From NCBI RefSeq assembly GCF_900101785.1, contig NZ_LT629688.1:2728001-2792000 (forward strand): a stretch of 64,000 nucleotides of DNA, in the 5' to 3' direction. This DNA comes from Auraticoccus monumenti. Lineage in GTDB: Bacteria; Actinomycetota; Actinomycetes; Propionibacteriales; Propionibacteriaceae. The translations under genes and the position numbers were made by a program. Shown piece after piece: positions 53,539-63,300 of the stretch (its first letter is position 1; every line of letters starts with the position of its first letter). Below the pieces are notes generated by a model that saw only the letters and a list, made by a program, of their open reading frames with translations, did no database searches and had not been told where the DNA came from.

Positions 53539-54423
53539 GTGTCGTACAGCCAGGAGCGGGTGCAGCGTGCGGCTGACCACTGGGGCCTGGTGATCGGGGA
53601 GCCCTTGACGGGTGGGTCCCGCTCGGCCGTCTTCGCCGCACGTGATGCCGGAGGCAGTGACGTCGTGCTCAAGCTCCCGCCCGCCCGCGGCGGCGGGCGT
53701 GGCGCGGCCTCTGCCGAGGCCGCTGTCCTGATGTCGTGGGCTGGAACGGGTGCAGCGATCACCCTGCTGGATGCCACCGACGATGCGCTGCTCCTGGAGC
53801 GCGCACGACCGGGTGCCGGGTGGCCATGGAGGTCTCAGGAGTCAGCTGTCGGGACCATGGTCGACGTTGCCGGGGAGCTGGTGAGCAGGCTGTGGTCGGC
53901 GCCGATGCCAGCTCACCGGCTGCCGACCTTGGTCGAGGTGTATCCCGAGCACGAGCGGGTCGCTCGTGAGGACGCGGCCATGGAACAAGGTGAGCGTGCC
54001 GAGCCAGGTCGCGGCTTCCTGGGGCTGCTGCGCCTTCCGGACGCCCGATCGGCAGCGGACCACCTCTGTCGCACGACGCGCGAGCCGAGGCTGCTCCACG
54101 GGGACTTCATCACCAAGAACGTGGTCAGCTCCGCCGGCAGCCCAGTGGGCTGGGTCGTGCTGGACCCGCTCCCCGTGATCGGGGATCCCGGCGCTGAGGT
54201 GGCTGCGTTCGCGGCCTACCAGCCTGCCGAGCTGATCCTGCCGGTGGCGGAGTCGCTGGCCAGATTGACCGGAATTGATGTGGGGCGCTCCCTGCGGTGG
54301 ACGGCAGTCTGGACTGTTCACCAGGCGGCACAGGCGTGGCGGGAGGACCAGGAAGAGGTCGAGGCCCTCATCGCCTCGGCCACGGTGCGCGACCTGCTGA
54401 CCTGTAACGGACTTGCACGCTAA
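53539..54423 (+). CDS. APH-family phosphotransferase 1
   Basis: 294 aa small-molecule kinase. KLPPARGGGRGAASAEAAVL gives the ATP-site Lys/Glu, LLHGDFITKNVV the catalytic Asp and Asn, and VLDPLPVIGDPGAEVAAF the metal site. It is related to the aminoglycoside/hydroxyurea kinase group, like the gene at 34.3 kb. More A/T at third codon positions than in the chromosomal genes suggests transfer. GTG 53539 with TAGCGT at 53526-53531, 7 nt upstream. Antibiotic resistance is possible but unproven. Confidence 0.8.
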   Translation: MSYSQERVQRAADHWGLVIGEPLTGGSRSAVFAARDAGGSDVVLKLPPARGGGRGAASAEAAVLMSWAGTGAAITLLDATDDALLLERARPGAGWPWRSQESAVGTMVDVAGELVSRLWSAPMPAHRLPTLVEVYPEHERVAREDAAMEQGERAEPGRGFLGLLRLPDARSAADHLCRTTREPRLLHGDFITKNVVSSAGSPVGWVVLDPLPVIGDPGAEVAAFAAYQPAELILPVAESLARLTGIDVGRSLRWTAVWTVHQAAQAWREDQEEVEALIASATVRDLLTCNGLAR

Positions 54424-54435
54424 GCGATCCCCTCA
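54418..54435 (-). repeat. island border motif, copy a (variant, minus strand)
   Basis: Minus strand TGAGGGGATCGCTTAGCG, matching TGAGGGATCGGCTTACG except for an added G, a lost G and an added G near the end. It overlaps the stop codon of APH 1. Confidence 0.4.
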
Positions 54436-54577
54436 CATTCCGGTGTTGCTCGCCTCAAATCGCTGACACTTTGTAGCCACACGTCGACGGAGTCGACGAC
54501 CGAATGGGACGCGGCGCGACGTAGCTGGGGTCGGATGAGCCGGCAAGAGGCTGGCAAGCAGTGACTACCTTCGGTGC

Positions 54578-55081
54578 ATGTCCTCCGACGGCGTTGTGCT
54601 CGAGATGAACGATCCGCACCAGCTGGTACCAGCTGCGGCCCGAGATGACGTTCACCTCTCCCAGATCGGCCACAGCGAGGTTCCGAGGTTCGCTGCGCTG
54701 TATCGGACGATCTGGGCGCCTCTGGGTGGGGGTGGGCGCGAGGCGTGGACCGTGGCCGATTGGCGCAGCGAGTTGGCGCAGCCAGGAACTGAGGCATGGA
54801 TCGCGACCTTGGGCGGGCACAATGTCGGGATGGCCCAGATCGGCTGGACCGGACAGGGAGACGCCGGCTTCACGGTCATCGGCGTCATCCCGTCACGTCA
54901 GGGAGAAGGGATTGGTGGCGACCTTCTGACGCGGCTGACCCGCCACCTGTGGGAGCACCCGGCTCCGAACGGTCGGGCGACCCACCGCGTCTGGCTCTGG
55001 ACCCTCCCCGACGAGCACCCTCACACGATCCCGAACTACCTCGCGCGAGGCTTCCAGCGCGGCCCAGACCTCGTCGGATAG
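54578..55081 (+). CDS. GNAT-family N-acetyltransferase
   Basis: 167 aa. Motif A is VIGVIPSRQGEGIGGDLLTR (acetyl-CoA pyrophosphate loop QGEGIGG), and motif B follows with VWLWTLPDEHPHTIPNYLARGF. Substrate unknown. TACCTT at 54566-54571 is 6 nt before ATG 54578, so it has its own promoter. It stands alone, with 154-bp and 157-bp gaps on its sides. Confidence 0.82.
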   Translation: MSSDGVVLEMNDPHQLVPAAARDDVHLSQIGHSEVPRFAALYRTIWAPLGGGGREAWTVADWRSELAQPGTEAWIATLGGHNVGMAQIGWTGQGDAGFTVIGVIPSRQGEGIGGDLLTRLTRHLWEHPAPNGRATHRVWLWTLPDEHPHTIPNYLARGFQRGPDLVG

Positions 55082-55238
55082 CCGCCGAGAAGCGCGAGCG
55101 CGCCAGGGCCGCGATCCATGGTCGCCAACGCCGAAAGGCGGTCTGTGTGGCCCTCACACGGCCGCCAATGGCGGGCTGTGTCGATGAGCGATCGGCGACC
55201 GGACGCCTCGGCAACGAGCTCTCTGCCCAGGTAGGCGG

Positions 55239-55688
55239 CTACTGCTGGGTCAGGTCTGGCGACCACCCGTCGATGACGAGATGGCGGACAGTTGTCAGCT
55301 GGGTACCGATCAGGTCCCGCACTACTACGGGTCGGAGGACGACCGAGGTCACGTCGGCAACGGGGAGCCACTCCTGGACCAGGTGCGGTTCCCGGGGTTC
55401 CACGTCCTCGCGGTCGATGGTCGCGCGTAGGTAGTGCTCCAGCCCGTGGATCTGCTTGTCACCAGCCATGAACCGGTTCTCGACCACGAACAGGTACTCC
55501 CAGCTCACCAGCCGCGCGTTGGTCTCCTCCTCGATCTCGGCGCGCAACCGCGCTTCGAAGGTGTCGCCGATCTCGTACTCGCCACCGATGAAGGCGTAGT
55601 TGGTGCCGGGTGAGTCACTGGGCCGCTGGACCAGCACACGTTGAAGGTCGTTGGAGAAGATGATTGCTCGCACTGAGGGCCGAACCAA
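55239..55688 (-). CDS. Nudix hydrolase 1, degenerate Nudix box
   Basis: 149 aa. SVRAIIFSNDLQRVLVQRPS starts the fold. The box reads GGEYEIGDTFEARLRAEIEEETNA: the metal-binding EEE is kept, but the Arg before Glu is Ala and the closing Gly is Asn, so activity is uncertain or specialised. Start unclear: TTG 55688, or GTG 55673. It is convergent with the GNAT gene. Confidence 0.72.
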   Translation of the reverse strand: MVRPSVRAIIFSNDLQRVLVQRPSDSPGTNYAFIGGEYEIGDTFEARLRAEIEEETNARLVSWEYLFVVENRFMAGDKQIHGLEHYLRATIDREDVEPREPHLVQEWLPVADVTSVVLRPVVVRDLIGTQLTTVRHLVIDGWSPDLTQQ

Positions 55689-55783
55689 CCGTCGTCAGGC
55701 GACCACGTCGAAGAAGTCCTGCTCCATCGAAGACATGCTGAGAACCCTCGCACGACGTGGAGGGTCAGGTCATCCGCTCATGT

Positions 55784-56188
55784 TTACGCCTCGAGCACCG
55801 CAGCCAGCCTGGCCCAGGCAGTTGCGTCGGCGGGCAGTGACCCGAGTTGATGCCGCGCCACTTGGTCGACTTCATCGACCTGAGTGGGGATCGGGTCTCC
55901 GCTGACCGTGGCAGAGAACAACAGCCGCACTCCGTGGCGTTGCACGCCGTCGCCCAGGTCGTAGACGTCATCATGGACAGCCAGCAGCCGGCCTACTCGG
56001 GCATCCAGGCCGGTCTCCTCCCGTACCTCGCGAATGACAGCATCGCTGGGGTGTTCACCGAACTCCAGGCCGCCGCCCGGCAACGTCCAGAGCCCAGCGG
56101 CAGGGCCCGGGGCCACTTGGTGGACCAGGAGCAACGCATCCGCTGTCTTGCAGACGCCATAGGCGCTCACTCGCGTTGATCGACTCAC
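55784..56188 (-). CDS. Nudix hydrolase 2
   Basis: 134 aa. VSAYGVCKTADALLLVHQVA opens the fold and the Nudix box is complete: GGGLEFGEHPSDAV followed by REVREETGL. Such single-domain enzymes clear modified or excess nucleoside diphosphate compounds. GTG 56188 is the likely start (GTG 56170 also possible); no clear ribosome site. It is divergent from the UMP-kinase-like gene across 126 bp. Confidence 0.78.
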   Translation of the reverse strand: MSRSTRVSAYGVCKTADALLLVHQVAPGPAAGLWTLPGGGLEFGEHPSDAVIREVREETGLDARVGRLLAVHDDVYDLGDGVQRHGVRLLFSATVSGDPIPTQVDEVDQVARHQLGSLPADATAWARLAAVLEA

Positions 56189-56314
56189 TCGGAGACCGTA
56201 ACGGCATCCCCGACCGGCCGACGGCCGTATCTCCGCCCTCCGGCGGTGCGCATGTACAGGACGTGGCGGGTGCGCTGTACTGACCTGCAGCCCCGCCCTG
56301 ACGACAGGACCCGC

Positions 56315-57046
56315 ATGCTCCGATACCGAAGAGTCGTGTTGAAGTTGAGCGGTGAGGCGCTGGCCGGGGACACGGGTTGGGGGGTTGAACCTGACCGGCT
56401 CGCGTACCTGAGCGAGGAGGTTCTCGCCGTCCACGACCTCGGGATCCAGGTGGCCGTCGTGGTCGGGGGCGGCAACTACTTCCGCGGTCGGATGGCTGAG
56501 GGTTGGGGCATCGGACGAGCCGAGGCCGACAACATCGGCATGCTTGGCACGGTCATGAATGCCCTGATGATGCGTGGCGCTCTTACGGCGCGGACCAGTG
56601 CCGACGTCCGGGTGATGACCGCGGTCCCGATGCAGTCCGTCGCCGAACCGTTCATCCGGCTACGAGCCCTCTCCCACCTGGACCAGGGCAGGATCGTGAT
56701 CCTGGCCGGCGGGATCGGCCAGCCCTACGTGACCACCGACTACCCCTCGGTCCAGCGCGCGCTCGAGCTGGAGGCCGACGCACTCCTGGTCGCCAAGCGC
56801 GACATCGACGCCGTCTACGACAAGGACCCCAACGTCCACCCCGACGCCGTCCCGTTCACCCACCTCACCTACGACGCCGCCATCTCCACAGGCATCAAGG
56901 TGATGGACACCAGCGCCTTCGTCCTCGCCGGTGAGCAGGGCCTGACGATGCACGTCTTCGACGTGGCCCAGCAGCAGCTGATGGGGCGCATCTGCCTCGG
57001 GGAGAACATCGGGACGCTCATCACCGCCGCCGTCCCGTCCCAGTAG
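56315..57046 (+). CDS. UMP kinase paralogue
   Basis: 243 aa. VVLKLSGEALAG, VVGGGNYFRG, ADNIGMLGTVMNALMM and KRDIDAVYDKDP are the PyrH amino-acid-kinase-fold motifs; UMP plus ATP gives UDP. A normal pyrH lies between tsf and frr, so this copy among island genes is probably a second, acquired one, perhaps tied to nucleotide-based resistance or defence. ATG 56315 gives the usual RYRRVVLKLSG opening. The HAD gene follows in the same direction and could be co-transcribed. Confidence 0.8.
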   Translation: MLRYRRVVLKLSGEALAGDTGWGVEPDRLAYLSEEVLAVHDLGIQVAVVVGGGNYFRGRMAEGWGIGRAEADNIGMLGTVMNALMMRGALTARTSADVRVMTAVPMQSVAEPFIRLRALSHLDQGRIVILAGGIGQPYVTTDYPSVQRALELEADALLVAKRDIDAVYDKDPNVHPDAVPFTHLTYDAAISTGIKVMDTSAFVLAGEQGLTMHVFDVAQQQLMGRICLGENIGTLITAAVPSQ

Positions 57047-57059
57047 GGATCGGCTTGCG
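57045..57059 (+). repeat. island border motif, copy b
   Basis: AGGGATCGGCTTGCG, one mismatch from the shared part of copy c. It overlaps the stop codon of the UMP-kinase-like gene. Confidence 0.5.
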
Positions 57060-57105
57060 CGCAGCCTTGGACCGGCGGCGGCGCTACATCTGGTACGAAG
57101 CCCTG

Positions 57106-57804
57106 GTGACCGCTGCTGACTTTCGGGATCAGGTGATCTACCTCGATCTGGACAACACGCTGATCAACCGAGGGGCGGCCTTCGGCTCTTGGGTCGAGCA
57201 CTTCTGCTTGGAGCACCAGCTTTCTGAACAAGCACGCACGTGGTGGCTGGATGAGGACCGCGACGGCTATCGGAACCGGCTGGATCTCGCACAGGCGGCG
57301 ACCGAGCAGTGGGGACTGACCAGCACCCCAGAAGTTCTCGCGCTGGCGATGCAACGTGGCCTGGTCGATCACCTGGTGCTCGAGCCTGGCGTCGAGGATG
57401 GGCTTCAGGCACTTCGCGCCGCGGGTTTCCTGCTCGCCATCGTCACCAATGGAGGCGCCCAGCAGCAGCGGGCCAAGGTCCGCAAGCTCGGGCTCGACCA
57501 TCTGGTCGACGCCGTCGCGATCTCGGGGGAGGTCGGCGTCGCTAAGCCGGACCGCGAGATCTTCGTCCATGCCGCAGCGTTGCTCAACCGAGACCTGGGC
57601 ACGGGGTGGATGGTCGGTGACAGCCTGGTTCACGACATCAAAGGTGGTCGTCGTGCTGGGCTGCGGACCATCTGGGTTTCTGGTGGTCGGACCCAGTCGG
57701 AAGTTGCTGACGCTGGCCGCCCTGACCTGGTCGTCAACCGAGGCGCCGACGCTCTCTCCGTCCTCCTGCACGGACTCGGCACGTCCGACAACTCAGCACC
57801 TTAG
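57106..57804 (+). CDS. HAD-superfamily hydrolase
   Basis: 232 aa. YLDLDNTLINRGAAFGSWV gives the nucleophile motif I (DxDxT), IVTNGG motif II, GVAKPDREIF motif III Lys, and VGDSLVHDIKGG motif IV. The cap domain is of the small helical type, as in phosphoglycolate-phosphatase- or pyrimidine-nucleotidase-like enzymes. With the UMP kinase next door, a nucleotide substrate is a reasonable guess. GTG 57106 is chosen; TTG 57055 would add 17 residues and is only 8 nt after the previous stop. Confidence 0.8.
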   Translation: MTAADFRDQVIYLDLDNTLINRGAAFGSWVEHFCLEHQLSEQARTWWLDEDRDGYRNRLDLAQAATEQWGLTSTPEVLALAMQRGLVDHLVLEPGVEDGLQALRAAGFLLAIVTNGGAQQQRAKVRKLGLDHLVDAVAISGEVGVAKPDREIFVHAAALLNRDLGTGWMVGDSLVHDIKGGRRAGLRTIWVSGGRTQSEVADAGRPDLVVNRGADALSVLLHGLGTSDNSAP

Positions 57805-57909
57805 GGAGCGAGTGGCACTTCCTCGACACGTGAGCCGCGCGTTCGGATGACGATCGTCTACCGAGATCAGTCGTTGGAGAAACAGGTGGCCGGTCATCTA
57901 ATCGTGTGA

Positions 57910-58896
57910 GTGGATGAGGTCATGGCCAAGACCCCGTTTCTCGCTGACTTGCACAGCCGCTTCGGTCTCCCTCGTTCGCAGGTCGCGGGCCTGGCTGCGC
58001 AGGCAACTGGCCATGACGTCGAGACCATCGAGCGGCTCGCCCGAGGCTACGACAACGAGGTCCACCGCGTAACACTCACGGGTGAACTGGTCGTGTATGT
58101 GCGGATTCGTCGTTACGGCGAAGGCACCCAGGAGCAGGAAGCGTGGGCGATGGACCTGGCACGCGCGGGCGGTGTCGCTGTACCCGACGTTCTGTTGGTC
58201 GATGCCGCCAGCGAGAACGCAGACGGCCATCCCGTCATGGTCGTCGCCGCTGCCCGCGGACAGCAGCTCGAAGAAGTGCTCGCTGCGGTCACGGATCAGC
58301 AACGACATCAACTTCTGTCCAATGTCGGACACGAGTTGGCTCGGCTTCACTCCATCGATATGCCCGGGGTGTGGCGACCCGATCACGACGGGCAGTGGCC
58401 CGATCCCGTCGAGCTGCGAGCAGGGTTCGCTGCTAAGCGACGGGGCGAAGCCGACCAGCTGACCGCGGCCGGCATGACGTCCGCCGAGGTGAACCGGATG
58501 ATGGCTCTGTTGGAGGTTTCGCCCGATCCGCCCGGCACCGGTTTCGTCCTCTGCCACGGCGACGTCAGTTCCGAGCACATCTTCGTTGACTCGACGCTCC
58601 AGGTCAGTGGGCTGATCGACTGGGGGATGTGGCACGCAGGCTCACGCACCGGTGAGCTCGCGGGCGTTGCCAACAGCTTCGGCTGGAACAATCTTCAACC
58701 GATCCTCCAGGGCTACGGGCACGGCTTGCCCAGCAACGGCGACACACTGCTGCGGCAGTTGGCGACAACGCTTGCCGTTCAGCTCATCGGACATATCGCC
58801 CATGACGTCGCCATCGAGGACTCGGACGGTGCCGCCAGCAACGTCGCCGCGGTCCGCCAGGCGCTGCGCGTCCTCGATGACACTGGCCCCAGTTGA
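57910..58896 (+). CDS. APH-family phosphotransferase 2
   Basis: 328 aa. LCHGDVSSEHIFVDSTLQVS holds the catalytic Asp with His in place of the usual Asn, and GLIDWGMWHAGSRTGELAGV the metal-binding Asp. The N-terminal lobe has VVYVRIRRYG in place of the Lys strand. It is distinct from APH 1. Start GTG 57910 or ATG 57922. More A/T-ending codons than the flanking core. Resistance or metabolic kinase cannot be separated. Confidence 0.78.
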   Translation: MDEVMAKTPFLADLHSRFGLPRSQVAGLAAQATGHDVETIERLARGYDNEVHRVTLTGELVVYVRIRRYGEGTQEQEAWAMDLARAGGVAVPDVLLVDAASENADGHPVMVVAAARGQQLEEVLAAVTDQQRHQLLSNVGHELARLHSIDMPGVWRPDHDGQWPDPVELRAGFAAKRRGEADQLTAAGMTSAEVNRMMALLEVSPDPPGTGFVLCHGDVSSEHIFVDSTLQVSGLIDWGMWHAGSRTGELAGVANSFGWNNLQPILQGYGHGLPSNGDTLLRQLATTLAVQLIGHIAHDVAIEDSDGAASNVAAVRQALRVLDDTGPS

Positions 58897-58951
58897 GCTG
58901 TCTCATCCGGCCTGCTGCGCTCATCTCACGCCAACCGGTATCGCGTCTCGC

Positions 58952-58968
58952 TGAGGGATCGGCTTACG
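58952..58968 (+). repeat. island border motif, copy c
   Basis: TGAGGGATCGGCTTACG, the reference copy, 55 nt after the APH 2 stop. ATCGGCT in it can pair with AGCCGAT 14 nt downstream, and another inverted repeat (GCTCAC...GTGAGC) follows at once, running up to the stop of the kinase gene. Confidence 0.6.
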
Positions 58969-58996
58969 GGGCGTGTCGAGCCGATGCTCACGTGAC

Positions 58997-59566
58997 TCAC
59001 GCTAGGTGAGCTTCTGGTTCTAATTCTGTCCGAATCGGGGGATTGTGGAGCCCGACGTCTCGGACGATCCTGTCGACGATGTCGGCAGCGCTTTCGCTGG
59101 GGAGGATGACCTGTTCTTCAGGAAGTTCGAGGAGATCGTTTGAGTGATACCACTCCGCCAACTTCCCCGCGGGCACGGTGTGGGCCTTCGTCAGATGTCG
59201 CGTCTGGGTCTCAACCAGGGGGATGTCGAAGTAGTAGTGGAAGGTCGGGCCGCGATGGTCGCCACTCAAGCGACGCAGCATGGACCCGTAGTGCTGGGAG
59301 CCGAAGATCCCGTCAGCGATGACGTGGTAGCCGGCGTTCAGCGCGTAGCGGATGGTCATGTCGATGAGTCCGATGTTGGGCAGATCGGGCCGATCGTGCT
59401 CGCGAAGGACGGTTCGGCGGAGGTAGTCCTGCTCGACCAGCGCCACGCCGCGCCCCAGCCGCGATCGCAAAGCGGCGGCGACCGTGGACTTGCCAGCGGC
59501 AGAGTTGCCTCTGAGCACGATCAGCACTGTGGTCGAGCTTCCGACGGGATCGGGGCCGGTGGGCAT
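58997..59566 (-). CDS. P-loop kinase-like protein
   Basis: 189 aa. VLRGNSAAGKSTVAAAL is the Walker A loop; ALVEQDYLRRTVLREHD and DIPLVETQTRHLTKAHTVPA follow the pattern of small P-loop kinases of the gluconate/zeta-toxin type (AAA_33). Substrate unknown: it could phosphorylate a drug, a nucleotide or a sugar. TAGGGT (59578-59573) lies 6 nt before ATG 59566. Confidence 0.75.
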   Translation of the reverse strand: MPTGPDPVGSSTTVLIVLRGNSAAGKSTVAAALRSRLGRGVALVEQDYLRRTVLREHDRPDLPNIGLIDMTIRYALNAGYHVIADGIFGSQHYGSMLRRLSGDHRGPTFHYYFDIPLVETQTRHLTKAHTVPAGKLAEWYHSNDLLELPEEQVILPSESAADIVDRIVRDVGLHNPPIRTELEPEAHLA

Positions 59567-59901
59567 CCCATGACCCTAGGCGGCAGACCCACCGCCGTGC
59601 CGACACCTCGCACGGTCAGCGATCGTCGTACGGACGCCCGCCGAGGGATCGGCTACCGGGACGCTCCCAGTCGTGGACAAGCGCACGTTCATACCGCTGT
59701 CAGCACAAAGTCGTGCGAGAACGTCGCGGGAGACCACCCCTAGAACGCGTCAAACGCAGCCGAGCGCGCAGCCGCACACCACTGCGCGGGCAGTGCATAG
59801 GCGTGCCTGCACCCGCTCCGGGTTCGGCGCGATCCGCGGCTGGGTGAGGTGCGGGTGAACCAGCACTGGGCCGCATCGCTGAAGCTCCTAGCCCCTACAA
59901 G
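59567..59901. other. 335-bp gap, border motif and no gene seen
   Basis: Between two minus-strand genes. It holds the kinase promoter at its left edge and border motif copy d at 59643-59658. Short frames in the remainder have no recognisable similarity, promoter or ribosome site, so I call no gene. Confidence 0.5.
59643..59658 (+). repeat. island border motif, copy d
   Basis: GAGGGATCGGCTACCG, equal to copy c through GGCT and diverging after it. It lies about 75 nt upstream of the kinase gene on the opposite strand. Confidence 0.5.
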
Positions 59902-60377
59902 TCATCTGAGCACAACAATGAGCTTGCCCCGCTTCAAACGCTTACCTCGGTGCGCCTTAGCGACGACGCGAGAGATGCGAAGACGCTCAAAGAGCGGCTT
60001 GTTTAGGTCGTAGGGAAGTTCGGCTGTCCCGCCGGGCACTCCGGCGAGGGCCGAGTACTGTCCGCCGACTCCCGCGAGGGCGGTGAGAGCCTGCCGGCCG
60101 TCGCCTCCTCCATCGAGGTAGCGCTCTACCAGTCGGACGACGGTCTCAGCCGCGAGGCCAACCCCTGTAAGCATCTGGAGGGTTGAGCTGCTCACCTTCC
60201 GGTTAGAAGCGAGTTGGATATCCGCGGCCACCTGCCAGGTGGAGGTGTCACCCGGCTCGATGAACTCCGCAGCTTGGCTCAGGACAACGGCCTTTAGGTC
60301 CTCGGACACAACGGTGCTGAGAAGGAAGTCCTTCACCAGGGGGCTAGGAAGAATCGCGGGCGACAGATGGTCGCCGG
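59902..60377 (-). pseudogene. C-terminal part of the YobI-like NTPase, shifted frame
   Basis: Reads on from the main gene in the +1 frame: GDHLSPAILPSPLVKDFLLS through AAETVVRLVERYLDGGGDGR to KRGKLIVVLR and the stop at 59902. It has no start signal of its own. Removing one C from the CC at 60376-60377 fuses it smoothly (SAAF-GDHLS) to the 60344-63604 gene. So the intact protein would have about 1233 aa. Whether the base is a mutation, phase-variable site or sequence error cannot be told. Confidence 0.65.
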
Positions 60378-63300
60378 AAAGCCGCAGACGCCGACATCGC
60401 GGACTCGATCGTAGCCCAGTCGGTACCGGCAAATCGGGCGAATATCTCCTCGGTGTCAGCGACCAGCCTCTCGGCCAGAAGCAACGAGAGAAGTCGGCCC
60501 GCCTCGGCGGGCACGTCGGACGGTTCGAGGGGTTCAGCAAGGTCCAGGCTTTGAGTAAGCCGGACTCGATGGGCGGGGTCCGCAATGGCGGTGCGCGAGT
60601 TCAGCAGCGCCGTCGCCAGGGAATGCAATTCACTCTGGGCAACCTTGTCGTGCAGCTCGATGGCTTCGGCCGCGGTCAGCAGATTCCCGAGGGCGTCGTC
60701 GATGCCCTGTTCGGCACGGTAGTCCTGGATGTTTGCGATGGTGGCGGGGAACCGATGGTGCGCAGCCATGGGTACCCACGTCTCGGTCGGGGCTTCTGCT
60801 AGGCGGGTGAATCGACAGGCCGGTGAAGAACCCGCGATCAGCGCCTCGATGTGCTCGGCGTTCCAGCGGCCAGCTACGTCATCCAGGATGCCGGCGAAGT
60901 GCTGCGGTTCGTCGATGGTGAACTCGGTTTCGTCGTCGTCCGCAACCGCCGCTAGGAACGCTTCGGGTTGCTCGAGGCAGTCCGCGTAAAGGGCCTCCGA
61001 GTCGCCTCGCACGCGGTCCAAAGCGATGGTCGGCGCCGACTCCATGGCGGCGCGCAGGTTCGTGGTCGTGAGTGGGTACAGGTCCGCTTCCACCACGGCG
61101 CGCAGCATCGTCGGGTGTAGGGCGGAGAGGTCGGCGATTCTGGCACCGGACTTCTCCGTCGTGGCGACGATGGTGTCCACCTGCGCCTGCTGGAGTTCGC
61201 CGGTGTAGGACGTCATGCCTGCGTAGTTCGTCGCCAAAAACTCGCCGAGTGCGTCTTCGGCGTCGTAGGAGATGTCGGGGTTCAGGGCGCTGAGCGCGGC
61301 GTCGACGTAGGCCACGCGCCGGCTGGCGTCCAGTTGTGCTTCGTGCGCCAGGTACACGAGGGTGTGTGGCCACCTGCTTGATAGACCGGCCGACAACCGG
61401 TCGCGGTGCTCGCCGTTCGACAGGTAGGTCTCAACGAACAACTGCTCGTCCTTGCCGAAGGCGGCCAGACGGTCGAGGACGAGGGTCGCCTGCGGGTCGC
61501 GATGCCCGAGGAGGTGGTCTAGGACTGAGACGTTGTAAGCGCTGGCGCCTCTTAGGCATCGGGGTCCTGCTTCGGCGAGGAGGGAGACGACCTCGTCGGG
61601 GCTGAGTTGGTAGTTCGCGTCGGAAGTGTTGGTGTCGACGTTTCGCACGATGAAGGTCTGGACGTTCTTGCTGAGCCTATTGCCGTAGAACTGGGCGACG
61701 TAAAGGGTGAAGTTGTGGTCGCTGTACCCCTCGCGAATCAGTTCGCGGGTCAGCTCTGACTTCAGCGCACCGATAACGTGTGCGAGGGGCAGTCCAGTGT
61801 CGTGCGCGGTGAACTCGGTGCGGCTGTTGAGCGCTGCCATGGACGCTCCTCGGAGGAAGTTCCGGTTGTCCTGGTGCTTCCGCCGTTCCTCGACCGAGCG
61901 GGTCGCCCGGTTCTTGAAGCCGTCGCCGGTCAACGGGTGGTTCAGGACCCGTTCAAGCGTCGCGGTCTCGATCTTGAACGGCGGAGGCACGTTGTACACC
62001 TGTCGGCTGACCGTGACGGTGATGGAGCCGTCTGCTGCTGCCTGCCGCCAAAATTTCAGCCAGTCGGTTACCTGGGTGCCGAACTCGGTGGTGCCGACCG
62101 TGATCGAGAGCATCTTCTGGCCGTGGCAGGCGATGTCGACAAGTTCGGTGAACCGAGCTCCCAGCTCGTCGGCCTGAGCCTGAGCTACGGAGGCGTCCGA
62201 GTCGGCGGAGTCGAGAGCCCGGAGTCGTTCGTCAGTGTCGCGGATGGAGTCGTTGACTGTCGCCCGGTAGGCCTTGTACAGGGTGTCGAGGTCGCTGCGA
62301 CCGTGGATGATCTTCTCAAAGTCGGCAAGGTGGAAGTGCTTGTACAGCACCAGCGACAGCAAAGTGTCCGGGCTCAGGTCCGGAGCACCCTTGCCCTGCA
62401 CGAGGAGCTGTTCGGAGAAGACGCAGTACTCGTTGCGGATATTCTTCAGCATCCGCATGTCCGGGACGTGCCGGGCGACCCGATCGATCAGCTCGTCGGA
62501 GGGACGGTGGGCCTCCCCCTCCGGGAACAGCTTGGCGAGCAGTTCGTGCGCGGAACGGTGGGTGATGAACGGGACCAGGGGGATGACCAGGTCAAAGAAC
62601 TTGGTGCGGTTCGCTCGTTCGACCTCCGCCTGCGCCGCGTCGACGTCACCCTGCAAGTTAGTGGTAGACGCTCCGTCAGTGCCGCTGGACGACTCTTCCT
62701 CACCTCCATCGGGGCCGGGGGCCGTCGAGGTGGGTTCCTGGCCAAGCTTCTCGAAGACGCTGTCTCGGACCGCGTACACGAACCGCACTTTCCGACCCAC
62801 CTGATTCGACTCGTTCAGGATCGTGTTCAACTCGCGCAACGCCTCGAAGATACCTGGGTTCTCGAACCGGTCGAGGTCCTCGAAGACGACCACGTCATAG
62901 TCGGTGACCTCGAAGAAGTACACGATCTCGGCCAGGTACTTGTCAAAGTAGCTGGTCGGGCGCTGTGCGAGGGTGACGGAAGCGCCGACAGCTGACAGCT
63001 GACTGACTGAGAACCGCTGATGCAGGAAGGCACGCACAGTCGTCAGCCCGGCCGTAGCAATACCGAGGGCGCCGGCGCCGGTCAGCCATTCCTCCGCACC
63101 CTGCCCGAGGAAATCAAGGTTCCATCCCAGGAGCACCGGTATCGCTACGGCGCCCGCGACCCCTGCCGCCGACGTCAGCGTCGCCCGCACGACCGGGAAC
63201 TTCGAGTGCCGGTGGAAGTCCGAGGCAGGGAGCTTCTTCGGGGACTCTCTGTAGAGCAGTTGCTTGACGATCGCCTTCTCGATGCGGTTCGTGAGGTCCG

